Source of the DNA: JBBQLG01 sp964251665
GTDB taxonomy: Bacteria > Bacteroidota > Bacteroidia > Cytophagales > Spirosomataceae
Direction: 5' to 3'
Assembly (NCBI GenBank): GCA_964251665.1
Contig: CAXUKO010000009.1
Location: 1 to 64,000 of the forward strand
DNA length: 64,000 nucleotides
Every line of letters starts with the position of its first letter. Within the stretch, counting starts at the first letter, position 1. The translations under genes were made by a program, and so were the position numbers. Under the pieces are notes generated by a model. That model was given only the letters and a program-made list of their open reading frames with translations, made no database searches and was not told where the DNA came from. Below are positions 16,396 through 25,054 of the stretch, piece by piece.

Positions 16396-17391
16396 TCACA
16401 ATGATTTTTTCTGCTTCAATTCCTTTATCTCAAAATCGAATGATAAATCATTCATGCAACGAAAATGTCCCAATGGGCAGCGTTCATACCCGATTTTGGA
16501 GCAGGGTCGGCAGTTCAGGTGGTTGTTCTCCAGGATAAGGAAGGCTGTTTTGTAGGGGTACATGCCAAAGTAAGGCGTGGTGCTGCCCCAGATCGAATAC
16601 ACCTTCTTTTTCAGCGCGGCTGCAATGTGCATCAAGCCCGTATCATGGCTGAACACGACCCGTGCCCGTTGCAACAGCGATGCCGATTGGTTTAAGTTGT
16701 ATTTGCCGCAGGCGTTGTAGATCATCTTTTTGCCCAACGCGTCTTCAATCGCTTCCCCGGCTTCAACATCTTCCCGCCCACCCAGCAGAACGACCGGGTA
16801 GTTGATTTTCCGGCAGAGTTCGATCATCCGGGGCAGGGGAAGTTTTTTTGTGTTGTGCTGTCCGCCGATGGCGTAAGCCACAAAACCCCGCTGATGCGTA
16901 GCCGGGAGCCAGTCGTCTTCCACCTGATCGCGGTAGGGAATGAAATAATCCAGCCCCTTCCCGTCGTTTTCGACCCCCATCGACCGGATGGCATCCATGT
17001 ACCGGTCTACGATATGGACATTCGGCAACACATTGATTTTCAGACGGACCAGTACCCATTTCTGCCAGTTGAGCTTATCAAAACTAAACGATGGTACACC
17101 GAGGGCTAACTTGATCAGGCTGGTTCTCAGGTTATTGTGCAGGTCGATGACGTAATCGTACCGCTCGGCCCGTAACTGCCGGATCAGCGCGCCGAGGCCG
17201 TCTTTGGTCAGGTAAAACCGCTTGTCGAGGTAGGGGTTGTACTCGATCAGCGACTGGTAGGCCTGCTTGGTACAATAATGGACTTCTGCACCGGCTACCT
17301 GCTCCTTCAGACAGCGTACCACGGGCGTCGTGAGGACGATGTCGCCGATGGAGGAAAAACGAAGAACCAGAATTTTGACCGTTGCAGACAT
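16396..17391 (-). CDS. Glycosyltransferase family 9 (heptosyltransferase-like)
   Basis: Sugar transferase of the ADP-heptose:LPS heptosyltransferase family, 331 aa, probably acting on lipopolysaccharide core at the inner face of the membrane. The N-terminus ILVLRFSSIGDIVLTTPVVR is the family start. The second half has VVLLGGREDVEAGEAI and the donor-binding FSHDTGLMHIAAALKKKVYSIWGSTTP-like segment. A Cys-rich ending (NCRPCSKIGYERCP) is common in Bacteroidota members. No other LPS gene is adjacent, so the acceptor is unknown. Confidence 0.9.
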   Translation of the reverse strand: MSATVKILVLRFSSIGDIVLTTPVVRCLKEQVAGAEVHYCTKQAYQSLIEYNPYLDKRFYLTKDGLGALIRQLRAERYDYVIDLHNNLRTSLIKLALGVPSFSFDKLNWQKWVLVRLKINVLPNVHIVDRYMDAIRSMGVENDGKGLDYFIPYRDQVEDDWLPATHQRGFVAYAIGGQHNTKKLPLPRMIELCRKINYPVVLLGGREDVEAGEAIEDALGKKMIYNACGKYNLNQSASLLQRARVVFSHDTGLMHIAAALKKKVYSIWGSTTPYFGMYPYKTAFLILENNHLNCRPCSKIGYERCPLGHFRCMNDLSFDFEIKELKQKKSL

Positions 17392-17484
17392 GAGGAAGCG
17401 GCAGACAAAGCGACCTTTTTACAAAGCTACCGGATTTCGGATGCTGCTCCAACAAAAACCCGTTCAGCGGCCTACAAACGCAGC

Positions 17485-18537
17485 TCATTGCTTCCACCAG
17501 CGGGGTTTGGTAGAGGTGCGGTACTGATTATCGGCACAAGTGGTGCAACCCATCGCATAATCGAGCAGCAGGAAGTTGGGTTGTCCCTCCGCATCACTAC
17601 GATCAACGTTGATATACGCTTCGGAGACACCCGTCGCGCCGAAGAAGCCATAAACGGCCAAATTGGGGTCGCTTAGGCAGCGCAGATTTCCCCGCACGGT
17701 CGAGGGAGCTGCATCAAACAGACCACCGTTATTCTGAACCAGTCCTTTTACCGATTGCCAGAAGGCGTAGCCGCCCGCGCTGAGCCGCTGCTGCTGCACT
17801 TCAAGGTAGTACGTGCTGCGGCTGGTGTAGGGCACCCGCGTAATGAACTGCCGACTAAGCGTATTGCCGTTGATAGCCACATCGGACTTAATGTTGACAC
17901 AAGTATAACAACGGGTAATGTCCCAGCAGGCGGTGCAGCAGGGAATACCCAATGGTATCGTATTGGGCCGATCAACAACCTGACAGAGCGTAATGGGTTC
18001 GTAGTGCGCCCACTGCCAGCGGTAGAAGTCGCCGATGGCTTCAGGGTCTTTCGTGTCTATGTATACGTCCCAGCCCTGAATATTCTCGTTCGTCAGTGCC
18101 GTCGGGTCGGCCCGGTACTTGTAGTAGACGTTGCTGATGGGTGGTGCTGCGGTGAGCAGTTCGGCATCGGACTGGTACCGGCTCCCATCTTTAGTCACGA
18201 TATTGAGCCGGTAGCGGTGTCCGGCTATACCTCGCAGACCAGTTGCCGTGGTCTGGTAACTGCCCGGACCAGACTCCTGCAGCAACTCCTGCTGGCCGTT
18301 CTCATCCGAAACAAGTACGGTTGCGCCGGTTTCCGGCAGGTTGATGCCCGCGTTGGTATAATCGGTTGTTCGGGTGAGTTTAACCCGATACGGACCCGGC
18401 TGATCCGTGATCGACCCCTCGACCACCAGAGCGGGCGGAAGCGATTTTATTTTGGGTTGGTATTCCGTAATACACCCCTTCAGCAGCAATGATACTGCGT
18501 AAACCGATAAGACGATCAGGGTGGGTCTTACCTGCAT
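17485..18537 (-). CDS. DUF4249 lipoprotein, copy A
   Basis: Outer-membrane-associated lipoprotein paired with a TonB receptor, 350 aa. I chose the Met at 18537, giving a signal peptide ending in LLLKGC (lipobox). The longer frame to 18717 would run into the neighbouring paralogue. After TEYQP the mature protein has a beta-rich first domain (VVEGSITDQPGPYRVKLTRT). A Cys-rich insert near residues 210-235 (CCTACWDITRCYTC) and a second pair at the end (GCTTCADNQ) could bind metal or form disulfides. It is 7 bp downstream of a close paralogue, with the C-terminal halves almost identical, so it arose by tandem duplication. Confidence 0.88.
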   Translation of the reverse strand: MQVRPTLIVLSVYAVSLLLKGCITEYQPKIKSLPPALVVEGSITDQPGPYRVKLTRTTDYTNAGINLPETGATVLVSDENGQQELLQESGPGSYQTTATGLRGIAGHRYRLNIVTKDGSRYQSDAELLTAAPPISNVYYKYRADPTALTNENIQGWDVYIDTKDPEAIGDFYRWQWAHYEPITLCQVVDRPNTIPLGIPCCTACWDITRCYTCVNIKSDVAINGNTLSRQFITRVPYTSRSTYYLEVQQQRLSAGGYAFWQSVKGLVQNNGGLFDAAPSTVRGNLRCLSDPNLAVYGFFGATGVSEAYINVDRSDAEGQPNFLLLDYAMGCTTCADNQYRTSTKPRWWKQ

Positions 18538-18544
18538 AGGGGAA

Positions 18545-19600
18545 TTATTGCTTCCACCAGCGTGGGGCGTTCGGGGTGCGGAACTGGTTATCGACGCAGG
18601 TAGCACAGCCCAGCACGCTGACTGAAACGGGCTCCGGTTGAACGGCCGCACCCAGTGCGTTGAGCCGGTCGACATAGATATACGCTTCGGACACACCCGT
18701 CGCGCCGAAGAAGCCATAAACGGCCGAATTAGGGTCGCTGGTGCAGCGCATATTACCCCGTACCGACGAAGGTGCCGCGTCGAACAGGCCGCCGTTGTTC
18801 TGAATCAGGCCTTTTACGGATTGCCAGAAGGCGTAGCCACCTGCACTAAGCCGCTGTTGCTGCACTTCGAGGTAGTACAGGCCCCGGCTGGTGTAGGGCA
18901 CCCGCATAATCAGTTGCCGACTGAGGGTATTGCCGTTAATGGCCACGTCGGATTTGATGTCGATGCAGTTATTACAGCGGTCAATGTTCCAGCAGGCGGT
19001 GCAGCAATAAAGTCCGGTAGAAATGGCATTGGGGTGTTCGGTCACCTGGCAAACACTGATGGGTTCGTAATGCGTCCACTGCCAGCGGTAAAAGTCACCG
19101 GTGGTTTCGGGGTCTTTCGTGTCTAAATACACATCCCAGCCCTGCTGATTGGTGGTGGTCAGGGCCGTGTTGTCCACCCGGTATTCGTAATACAGTTTGC
19201 CGATGGGCGGGGCCGCCGTGAGCAGTTCCGCGTCGGACTGGTACCGTTTTTTGTCGCTGGTGACGATGGTGAGCGTATACCGCCGACCGGCTATGCCCCG
19301 AATCCCGCTGGCTTTGGTACGGTACATACCCGAACCGGGGGCGATTTCGGTCAGTGTTTCGGACGTGCCGAGGTTGTCGCTGATGGTAACGGCAGCGCCC
19401 GTAGCCCGCTGATTAATACCGGCGTTGGTGTAGTCGGTGGTCTGGGTTAGCTGGATGGTATACGGCCCGGGCTGGTCCGAAATAATCCCTTCTACAACTA
19501 AGGAACGGGGCAGCGACTTTGTGTCGGGCTGGTATTCGGTAATGCAGCTACCCAGCAATAGCAGCAGTGTATAAATGGACAGACGGCTGATTAAAGACAT
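18545..19600 (-). CDS. DUF4249 lipoprotein, copy B
   Basis: Paralogue of the preceding gene, 351 aa, with lipobox LLLLGSC. It shares TEYQP, the DQPGPY segment, QSDAELLTAAPPI, DFYRWQW and a long nearly identical stretch around SDVAINGNTLSRQ, VPYTSR, YYLEVQQQRLSAGGYAFWQS. The Cys insert is CCTACWNIDRCNNC. It begins 10 bp after the end of the TonB receptor gene, so receptor, B and A form one operon. DUF4249 proteins usually accompany such receptors and probably help capture the ligand, which is not known. Confidence 0.9.
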   Translation of the reverse strand: MSLISRLSIYTLLLLLGSCITEYQPDTKSLPRSLVVEGIISDQPGPYTIQLTQTTDYTNAGINQRATGAAVTISDNLGTSETLTEIAPGSGMYRTKASGIRGIAGRRYTLTIVTSDKKRYQSDAELLTAAPPIGKLYYEYRVDNTALTTTNQQGWDVYLDTKDPETTGDFYRWQWTHYEPISVCQVTEHPNAISTGLYCCTACWNIDRCNNCIDIKSDVAINGNTLSRQLIMRVPYTSRGLYYLEVQQQRLSAGGYAFWQSVKGLIQNNGGLFDAAPSSVRGNMRCTSDPNSAVYGFFGATGVSEAYIYVDRLNALGAAVQPEPVSVSVLGCATCVDNQFRTPNAPRWWKQ

Positions 19601-19610
19601 CGGAATGTGT

Positions 19611-22010
19611 TCAGAATTTGAAATTATACGTCAGCGAAGGAAAAACCGTACCAAAGATTGACAGCTTGTAGCCATCGGCATCGGCGCGGGGATTGAGCCG
19701 GTAAAACACCGAATAAGCGTTCTTGTGGCCATATACATTGTAAACGGCAAAGATCCAGCTCGACTGAAACCGCCGGGGTTTTGCCGGGTCCTGTTCAAAA
19801 TTCATCGAAAAATCGAGCCGGTGATAGTCGGGGATGCGTTCCTGATTCCGGTTCACGTAAATCGGGACATACACCCCGTTGATCTGGGCGCGGGCGTAGG
19901 GCTGGGTGATGGGACGCCCGGTGCTATAGGTAAAATTAAACGACATGCTGAACCGCAAACTGGGCCGGTACACAGCCATCGCATTGAAATTGTGTGGTTT
20001 ATCGTAGTTAGCCGGGTACATGGTGCCGCCGTTGACCCGTTCAGCGGCAATGGGGCTGGTGATGGTGAGGAACGTCCGCGAAAAGGTGTAGCTAACCCAG
20101 CCGGTCCAGGCTCCTTTGTTCTTGCGCAGCATCGTTTCAAACCCGTAGGCATGTCCTTTGCCTTGCAGAAGGTCGGTTTCGGGGGTGTTGTTGAGCTGCA
20201 GATTCGCCCCGTCTTTGTAGTCGATGGCGTTTTGCAGGTTTTTGTAGTACACTTCACCCGATACTTCGATGGCATTGTCGGGTGTATTGCGGAAATACCC
20301 CACCGACACCTGATCGGTGATCTGCGGTTTAAGGTACGGATCGCTTAGTTTCCAGCGGGAGGTTGGCAGGGCGGCTGTGGTGTTGGTTACTAAATTAATG
20401 TACTGCCGCATCCGGTTATAGCCCATTTTGACCGACTGCCCTTCGCCCAGGCTAACGCGCAGGGAAAGCCGGGGTTCCAGCCCACCGACCTGATTGTAGA
20501 CCTGTCCGGTGCCGTACGTTCTGGTTGAGACAACGCTTTCGGGCGTGCGTTCGCTGCCTTCGGCGTAGGTGCGGACACTGGACGGCCCCCGGTTCATAAA
20601 CTGCGAATACCGCAGCCCTGCCTGTAGAGACACCCGGTTGTTAAGCGTCCATTCGTCCTGTACATAAGCCGCCAGTTCATAGGCCTGCTCCGTCGAGAGG
20701 GTCACGGGCAGTACGTTGGAGCCGACGCCGGGCACCAACTGATTCGGTTGCAGGTGGTAGTCGATTAAACTGACGCCGGTTTGTATCTGATGCGCTTCGC
20801 TGGTGTGAATACTCAGATCCGATTTAAGCTGCCGGTGCTGCACGTCGGCCGTGAGCTTAAAGGCATTTGCCGGATCAGCTACCGATGAAACCACCTGATA
20901 GTCGCTCCAGATAGCCGAGGTGGCTAAATTGAATCGGTTACTGATAAAATAATTCCAGCGCAAGGTCCCCGCCAGGGTGCGGTAATTATACTGCGTCGAG
21001 GTTGCGTTGACTTCCACGCTCGACAGTGAATCGCCGGGCAGTTTAAACAGGTCGTTCCCCGAATAGCCGGTGAAGGTCAGCGAGTGGTGTTCGTTGAAGA
21101 GATACTTGAGTTTGGTCGTGAAATCGTAGAAGTTGGCCCGCGTATCGCGCAGCGACTTGGGACCGAGCGGGAACAGGAAATCGTTGAAGGAAACCCGCGT
21201 GGCCGCCATGACGAAGAATTTTTTGGCAATCAGCGGCCCCTCCACACTCAGCCGGTCGGAGACCAGCCCAATCCCCCCGTTCACGGTCCATTTTTCGGCT
21301 TCCGGCTCGCGCACTTTCACGTCCAGAATGGCCGAGGCCCGCCCCCCGTAGGCCGCAGCAATACCACCCCGGTGCAGGGTTGCCTCCCGCACCACGTCGG
21401 GGTTGAAGACCGAGAAAAACCCGAACAGGTGACCCGAATTGAAAATAGGTGCATCGTCGAGCAGCATCAGGTTCTGATCAATGCTGCCACCCCGCACGTT
21501 AATACCCGTAGCCCCTTCGCCCACGGTCGTTACGCCCGGCAGCAACAGCAAACTTCGGACCACGTCTACCTCGCCCATGAACGCCGGAATCCGCTTGATG
21601 CTCTTGATACTCAGCGTAGAAACGCCAAGTTCCACCTTGCGGACGTTGCGGTCGGGGGCTTCGCTGGTAACGATTACCTCCTCTAAGTACTTCGTGTCTT
21701 CGGTCAGGTTCAGCTCCAGCAGCGTGTTTTTGGTCATGTTGATGGTCTGCGTAATGGGCAGCCAGCCAATATGCGATACCCGGAGCGAGTACCGGCCTTC
21801 TTTGACGGAAATGGCAAAAAAACCGTCTTTACCGGTTGTGGCGCCCTGCCGTGTTTCCTGAATGAAAATGTTGGCCCCCGCAATGGGTTGGTTGTTTTTG
21901 CCATCACGGATATAGCCGGTGACGGCATAGATCGTTTTCTGGGGAGACGGCTGGCTGCGGGCGCCGATGGATAAGCAGAGTAGAAGAAAACAGGTAGAGA
22001 ATAGACGCAT
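19611..22010 (-). CDS. TonB-dependent receptor with CarboxypepD_reg-like N-terminus
   Basis: Outer-membrane active-transport receptor, about 799 aa from the Met at 22010 (MRLFSTCFLLLCLSIGARS signal peptide). The first mature domain (about 30-115) is the carboxypeptidase-regulatory-like beta sandwich (VTGYIRDGKNNQPIAGANIF). Then comes a plug domain with IKRIPAFMGEVDVVRSLLLLPGV and GGSIDQNLMLLDDAPIFN, and a long beta-barrel ending in aromatic NFKF. The frame is open to 22064, but that part covers a palindrome that I take as leader. It heads an operon with two DUF4249 lipoproteins. The substrate is unknown. Confidence 0.93.
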   Translation of the reverse strand: MRLFSTCFLLLCLSIGARSQPSPQKTIYAVTGYIRDGKNNQPIAGANIFIQETRQGATTGKDGFFAISVKEGRYSLRVSHIGWLPITQTINMTKNTLLELNLTEDTKYLEEVIVTSEAPDRNVRKVELGVSTLSIKSIKRIPAFMGEVDVVRSLLLLPGVTTVGEGATGINVRGGSIDQNLMLLDDAPIFNSGHLFGFFSVFNPDVVREATLHRGGIAAAYGGRASAILDVKVREPEAEKWTVNGGIGLVSDRLSVEGPLIAKKFFVMAATRVSFNDFLFPLGPKSLRDTRANFYDFTTKLKYLFNEHHSLTFTGYSGNDLFKLPGDSLSSVEVNATSTQYNYRTLAGTLRWNYFISNRFNLATSAIWSDYQVVSSVADPANAFKLTADVQHRQLKSDLSIHTSEAHQIQTGVSLIDYHLQPNQLVPGVGSNVLPVTLSTEQAYELAAYVQDEWTLNNRVSLQAGLRYSQFMNRGPSSVRTYAEGSERTPESVVSTRTYGTGQVYNQVGGLEPRLSLRVSLGEGQSVKMGYNRMRQYINLVTNTTAALPTSRWKLSDPYLKPQITDQVSVGYFRNTPDNAIEVSGEVYYKNLQNAIDYKDGANLQLNNTPETDLLQGKGHAYGFETMLRKNKGAWTGWVSYTFSRTFLTITSPIAAERVNGGTMYPANYDKPHNFNAMAVYRPSLRFSMSFNFTYSTGRPITQPYARAQINGVYVPIYVNRNQERIPDYHRLDFSMNFEQDPAKPRRFQSSWIFAVYNVYGHKNAYSVFYRLNPRADADGYKLSIFGTVFPSLTYNFKF

Positions 22011-22020
22011 ACGGGTGAGA

Positions 22021-22064
22021 TTGGTTCGTCCGACTAAATCGAGTCGGTTTAGTCGGACGACCAA
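22021..22064 (-). promoter_or_regulatory. Palindrome in the leader of the TonB receptor gene
   Basis: TTGGTTCGTCCGACTAAA (22021-22038) pairs with 22048-22064 through 17 bp with a single bulged T; the loop is 9 nt. It lies 10 bp before the chosen start, in the untranslated leader. It could be an operator or an mRNA hairpin controlling the receptor operon. Confidence 0.6.
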
Positions 22065-22106
22065 AGTGCCGACCGTCTGGTTTACAAAGGCTAATTAAAC
22101 GGTACG

Positions 22107-23810
22107 TTACCCTATTTTGGCTTTTCGATTGGCTAAATAGGCAGCCATCTCATTGAGCGACAAGGCGTTAAAGGTCATTTTTTTAGTCAACCCGCCTTTG
22201 CGGGCGACATCGACGCCGTAACGCATGTCCAGCAAACCGGCCATTCTGTGCGCGTCAGGATTGATACTCAGCATCACGCCCTGCTCCATGGCGTAGTCGA
22301 TCCAGTGCCAGTCAATGTCGAGCCGGTAGGGGCTGGCATTGATTTCTACGACTACGTTGTGGGCCGCACAGGCGTCGATAATAGCTTTATGATCAATTGG
22401 ATACCCCGCCCGCGCCAGGATTAACCGACCCGTCGGGTGGCCCAGAATGGTGGTATAGGGATTCTCGATGGCCCGCAGTAACCGGCTCATGGCTTTGTCC
22501 TGCGCCATATCGAGCGACTGGTGAATCGACGCTACCACGTAATCGAACAGGGCCAGTGTTTCGGTGTCGTAATCCAGCGATCCGTCGCCCAGAATGTCCG
22601 ATTCAATGCCTTTAAAGATCCGAAAGTCCGGGCCGTATCCGGCGTTCAACTGGTCAATTTCGCTATGTTGCTGCCGGACACGTTCGGCGTCCAGGCCATT
22701 GGCATAACTGGCCGTGGGGGAGTGGTCGGCAATGCCAAAATACGACAGCCCCAGCTCGCGGGTGTAGTTGGCCATCTCGGCCACCGTGTTTTTCCCATCC
22801 GACCATTTGCTGTGGTTATGGAGCGTGCCCCGTAAGTCGTCCCACGTCACGAGGTCGTCGGGCTGGTAGCGTTTGGACCAGCGGAAAGCGAAGTCATTTT
22901 CGCGCATTTCCGGCACTACGTAGGGCAGACCGGCGCGTTCGTAAATGGCGCCGTCGTTGCCATCGGGAGCGGTTAAGGCCGCTTCCAGCAGCGTTTTATT
23001 GTGCGTACCGGTCTGGAGCAGGTGCGCTTCGGAGGCTGTGTGTACGAACAATTGATTATCGAAGACGTCGCGGGGATAGATGAGGAGTTCTACAGCCACG
23101 TCGTAGCCATTTCGCTGACCGCGCCACGCAAAGGGCGACGACAGGACTTCGTTTTGCGTCAGGTCGGCACCGTTGTTGATAGTCAGCATGGCCGAAACGG
23201 GGTCGCTGCTTTCAATCAGTAACTGGACGGTGTCGATCTCGGGCACCCGGCGACGTACCTGCCCGCTGATTTCGACCCGGTCGAAGTGAGCAGCCAGTTC
23301 GTCGTGTAACAGTTGGCCTACTTGATCGGCTTTATCGAGCCGAACCCTGCCTTTCAGGCTGTTCAAAAACGCCAGCGAATCCAGAATTTTTTCCTGAATT
23401 TTCTCACCAAATCCCTTCAGGCTGGCAATCCGGCCGGTTTCGCCTGCCTGTTGCAGCGCATCGAGGGTTTCGATGCCCAGTTCGCGCCAGAGCGTTCCGA
23501 TTTTTTTAACGCCAATGCCTTTGATGCTGAACATTTGCAGTACACCCTCGGGGGTTTGGGCCAGCAGGTTATCCAGATCTGTCAGGTGTCCCGTCTCAAT
23601 CAGTTCGCGGATTTTGCCCGCAACCGCTTTTCCCACGCCGGGCAGCTTGACCAGTTCGGAGGCTGGCAACTGCGTGAAATCGTCCGGGGCTTTGTCTAAA
23701 TTGAACGCGGCTGTCTGGTACGCCCGCGTTTTAAACGTATCCATTTCGTGGAGTTCCATCAGGCGGGCCGTCAACTCCAGCTTGTCTACGATGTCGCTAT
23801 TTTCCATATG
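22107..23810 (-). CDS. polX: PolX-like protein: degenerate polymerase domain plus PHP domain
   Basis: Bacterial PolX architecture, 567 aa from Met 23810 (MENSDIVDKL). It has an HhH/8-kDa-like N-terminus (about 1-80), fingers/palm (about 90-315) and a C-terminal PHP phosphoesterase domain (about 325-560). PHP metal ligands are intact: LHNHS (329-333), IADHS (359-363), KGIESDIL, HPTGR and NPDAH. The polymerase site is altered. The GS of the nucleotide-binding motif is GQ (182-183), the first catalytic Asp is Glu190 in EID, the third position is Glu240, and the TGS motif is TAS. I infer a PHP nuclease with weak or no polymerase activity in DNA repair. Confidence 0.88.
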   Translation of the reverse strand, partial: HMENSDIVDKLELTARLMELHEMDTFKTRAYQTAAFNLDKAPDDFTQLPASELVKLPGVGKAVAGKIRELIETGHLTDLDNLLAQTPEGVLQMFSIKGIGVKKIGTLWRELGIETLDALQQAGETGRIASLKGFGEKIQEKILDSLAFLNSLKGRVRLDKADQVGQLLHDELAAHFDRVEISGQVRRRVPEIDTVQLLIESSDPVSAMLTINNGADLTQNEVLSSPFAWRGQRNGYDVAVELLIYPRDVFDNQLFVHTASEAHLLQTGTHNKTLLEAALTAPDGNDGAIYERAGLPYVVPEMRENDFAFRWSKRYQPDDLVTWDDLRGTLHNHSKWSDGKNTVAEMANYTRELGLSYFGIADHSPTASYANGLDAERVRQQHSEIDQLNAGYGPDFRIFKGIESDILGDGSLDYDTETLALFDYVVASIHQSLDMAQDKAMSRLLRAIENPYTTILGHPTGRLILARAGYPIDHKAIIDACAAHNVVVEINASPYRLDIDWHWIDYAMEQGVMLSINPDAHRMAGLLDMRYGVDVARKGGLTKKMTFNALSLNEMAAYLANRKAKIG

Positions 23811-23950
23811 GGCAAAGCTACGAATTTTGCCGCCTTGTGACACGCACGATCATCGGCAGGCGAACTTCCGGGCCGGGCCGCTACATAAACAAATTAGCCG
23901 CGTGTGTTCAGTAAGCCGTTGTTTAGGTCACTCACCATCCCGAACCGGCG

Positions 23951-24586
23951 ATGAATCACATTCTGCACTCACCCATCAGTGTCCTGCATGTTGGTCTGGC
24001 CCTGCTGTCGGTGGTGACGGGTACCGGGCTGCTCCTGGCCCCGAAAGGAACGCAGGGGCACCGGCACATTGGGTACGTCTACACGCTATGCATGGTCGGG
24101 GTGAACGCGACGGCTTTTCAGTTATACTATCTGTTCGGGCATTTCGGCATTGTCCACGTGGGGGCGGTAGTTAGTCTCCTGGTCCTGACGCTGGGCATGG
24201 GAGCAGCCTGGTTGCGTCCGGTTAACTGGCTGCTGTGGCATTACCGGCTGATGGGAGCCTCGGTAACGGGTTTATACGCTGCCGGGCTGGTCGAATCGAC
24301 GTACCGGCTGTTTCCGGCCGGTTTTTTCTGGCCCATTTCCTTAGGCGTACCAGCCCTGGTATTTACGCTGGGTGCGTGGTTGATTCGCCGGTTCTCACGC
24401 CCCCTGTCGCAAAGAGATACCTTACGCATGAGCAGCCGTCAACGCCCGCATTACTCCGCCCAGCGATTTCAGCAGCGCCGGGTCGGTAATGGTGCCGTCG
24501 GTGCTCAGTTTAGCGTTGATCGCCGGAATGGTCAGTTTTCCGGCGTCCGAAACCTGAGCCCCGAGGGCCGACAGCGTGAGGAGTAG
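23951..24586 (+). CDS. DUF2306-type membrane protein with an unusual tail
   Basis: Inner-membrane protein of unknown function. Residues 1-155 hold about five membrane segments and the family features KGTQGHRHIGYVY, FGHFGIVH and WHYRLMG. The normal protein should end near RRFSRPLSQ (about residue 155). Instead the frame continues for about 55 hydrophilic, Arg/Gln-rich residues through the end of the convergent FMN reductase gene, a 165-bp antisense overlap. The tail looks like a non-conserved read-on after stop-codon loss. The ATG at 23951 is the only good start. Confidence 0.75.
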   Translation: MNHILHSPISVLHVGLALLSVVTGTGLLLAPKGTQGHRHIGYVYTLCMVGVNATAFQLYYLFGHFGIVHVGAVVSLLVLTLGMGAAWLRPVNWLLWHYRLMGASVTGLYAAGLVESTYRLFPAGFFWPISLGVPALVFTLGAWLIRRFSRPLSQRDTLRMSSRQRPHYSAQRFQQRRVGNGAVGAQFSVDRRNGQFSGVRNLSPEGRQREE

Positions 24587-24958
24587 GGCCGCATGGGCAT
24601 TAACGCCCCCGGAGTAGAGGGGTGAGGCCGCAATGGCGGCAACCGGTTTGGTATTGAGCGAACCACTCGACACGGTCCAGTCCAGCGCGTTTTTCAGCGA
24701 ACCAGGGATGCCGAATGCGTATTCGGGCGTACAGATCAGCACGGCATCAGCGGCTTGCAATAAAGCCCGGAGGTGGGCAACGGCAGGTGATACGGTTTCT
24801 CCATCGCGGTCACGTTCGGGGCTGAAATGCGGCAGGCTGTCCAGGCCTTCATAGACGGTGAGTGTGGTGCCTTCAGGAAGGAGCGCAGCAGCCGCGCGAA
24901 TGATTTTTGTGTTGGTCGAATTAGCCCGCAGACTACCCGAAATGGCGACGATGTGCAT
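24422..24958 (-). CDS. NAD(P)H-dependent FMN reductase family protein
   Basis: Flavodoxin-fold reductase, 178 aa, using FMN and NAD(P)H to reduce quinones, azo compounds or similar. The FMN phosphate-binding start AISGSLRANSTNTKIIRA and the central CTPEYAFGIPGSLKNALDW are diagnostic. It follows a methyltransferase gene on the same strand after a very long palindrome (24986-25054), which probably separates the two transcripts. Its 3' end overlaps the tail of the convergent DUF2306 gene. Confidence 0.92.
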   Translation of the reverse strand: MHIVAISGSLRANSTNTKIIRAAAALLPEGTTLTVYEGLDSLPHFSPERDRDGETVSPAVAHLRALLQAADAVLICTPEYAFGIPGSLKNALDWTVSSGSLNTKPVAAIAASPLYSGGVNAHAALLLTLSALGAQVSDAGKLTIPAINAKLSTDGTITDPALLKSLGGVMRALTAAHA

Positions 24959-24985
24959 GAAACGGAGCCGTTAATTTTTAGTTAA

Positions 24986-25054
24986 CTCTCCGAATTGATG
25001 CTGAGGGGCGCCGTACCTCCGAGGTACGGCGCCCCTCAGCATCAATTCGGAGAG
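24986..25054. repeat. 69-bp palindrome: perfect 34-bp arms, 1-nt centre
   Basis: Left arm 24986-25019 starts CTCTCCGAATTGATGCTGAG and ends GCCGTACCTC. Right arm 25021-25054 is its exact complement, and C25020 is the only unpaired centre base. The right arm contains the stop codon and last codons of the methyltransferase gene. It lies between two minus-strand genes with no T run, so it could be a terminator, an mRNA-end stabiliser or a mobile palindromic unit. Confidence 0.9.

Noticed and set aside
18538..18717. 60-residue N-terminal extension of DUF4249 copy A
   Set aside because: It would read through the end of copy B in another frame and put the lipobox at residue 83. The Met at 18537 gives a normal signal peptide.
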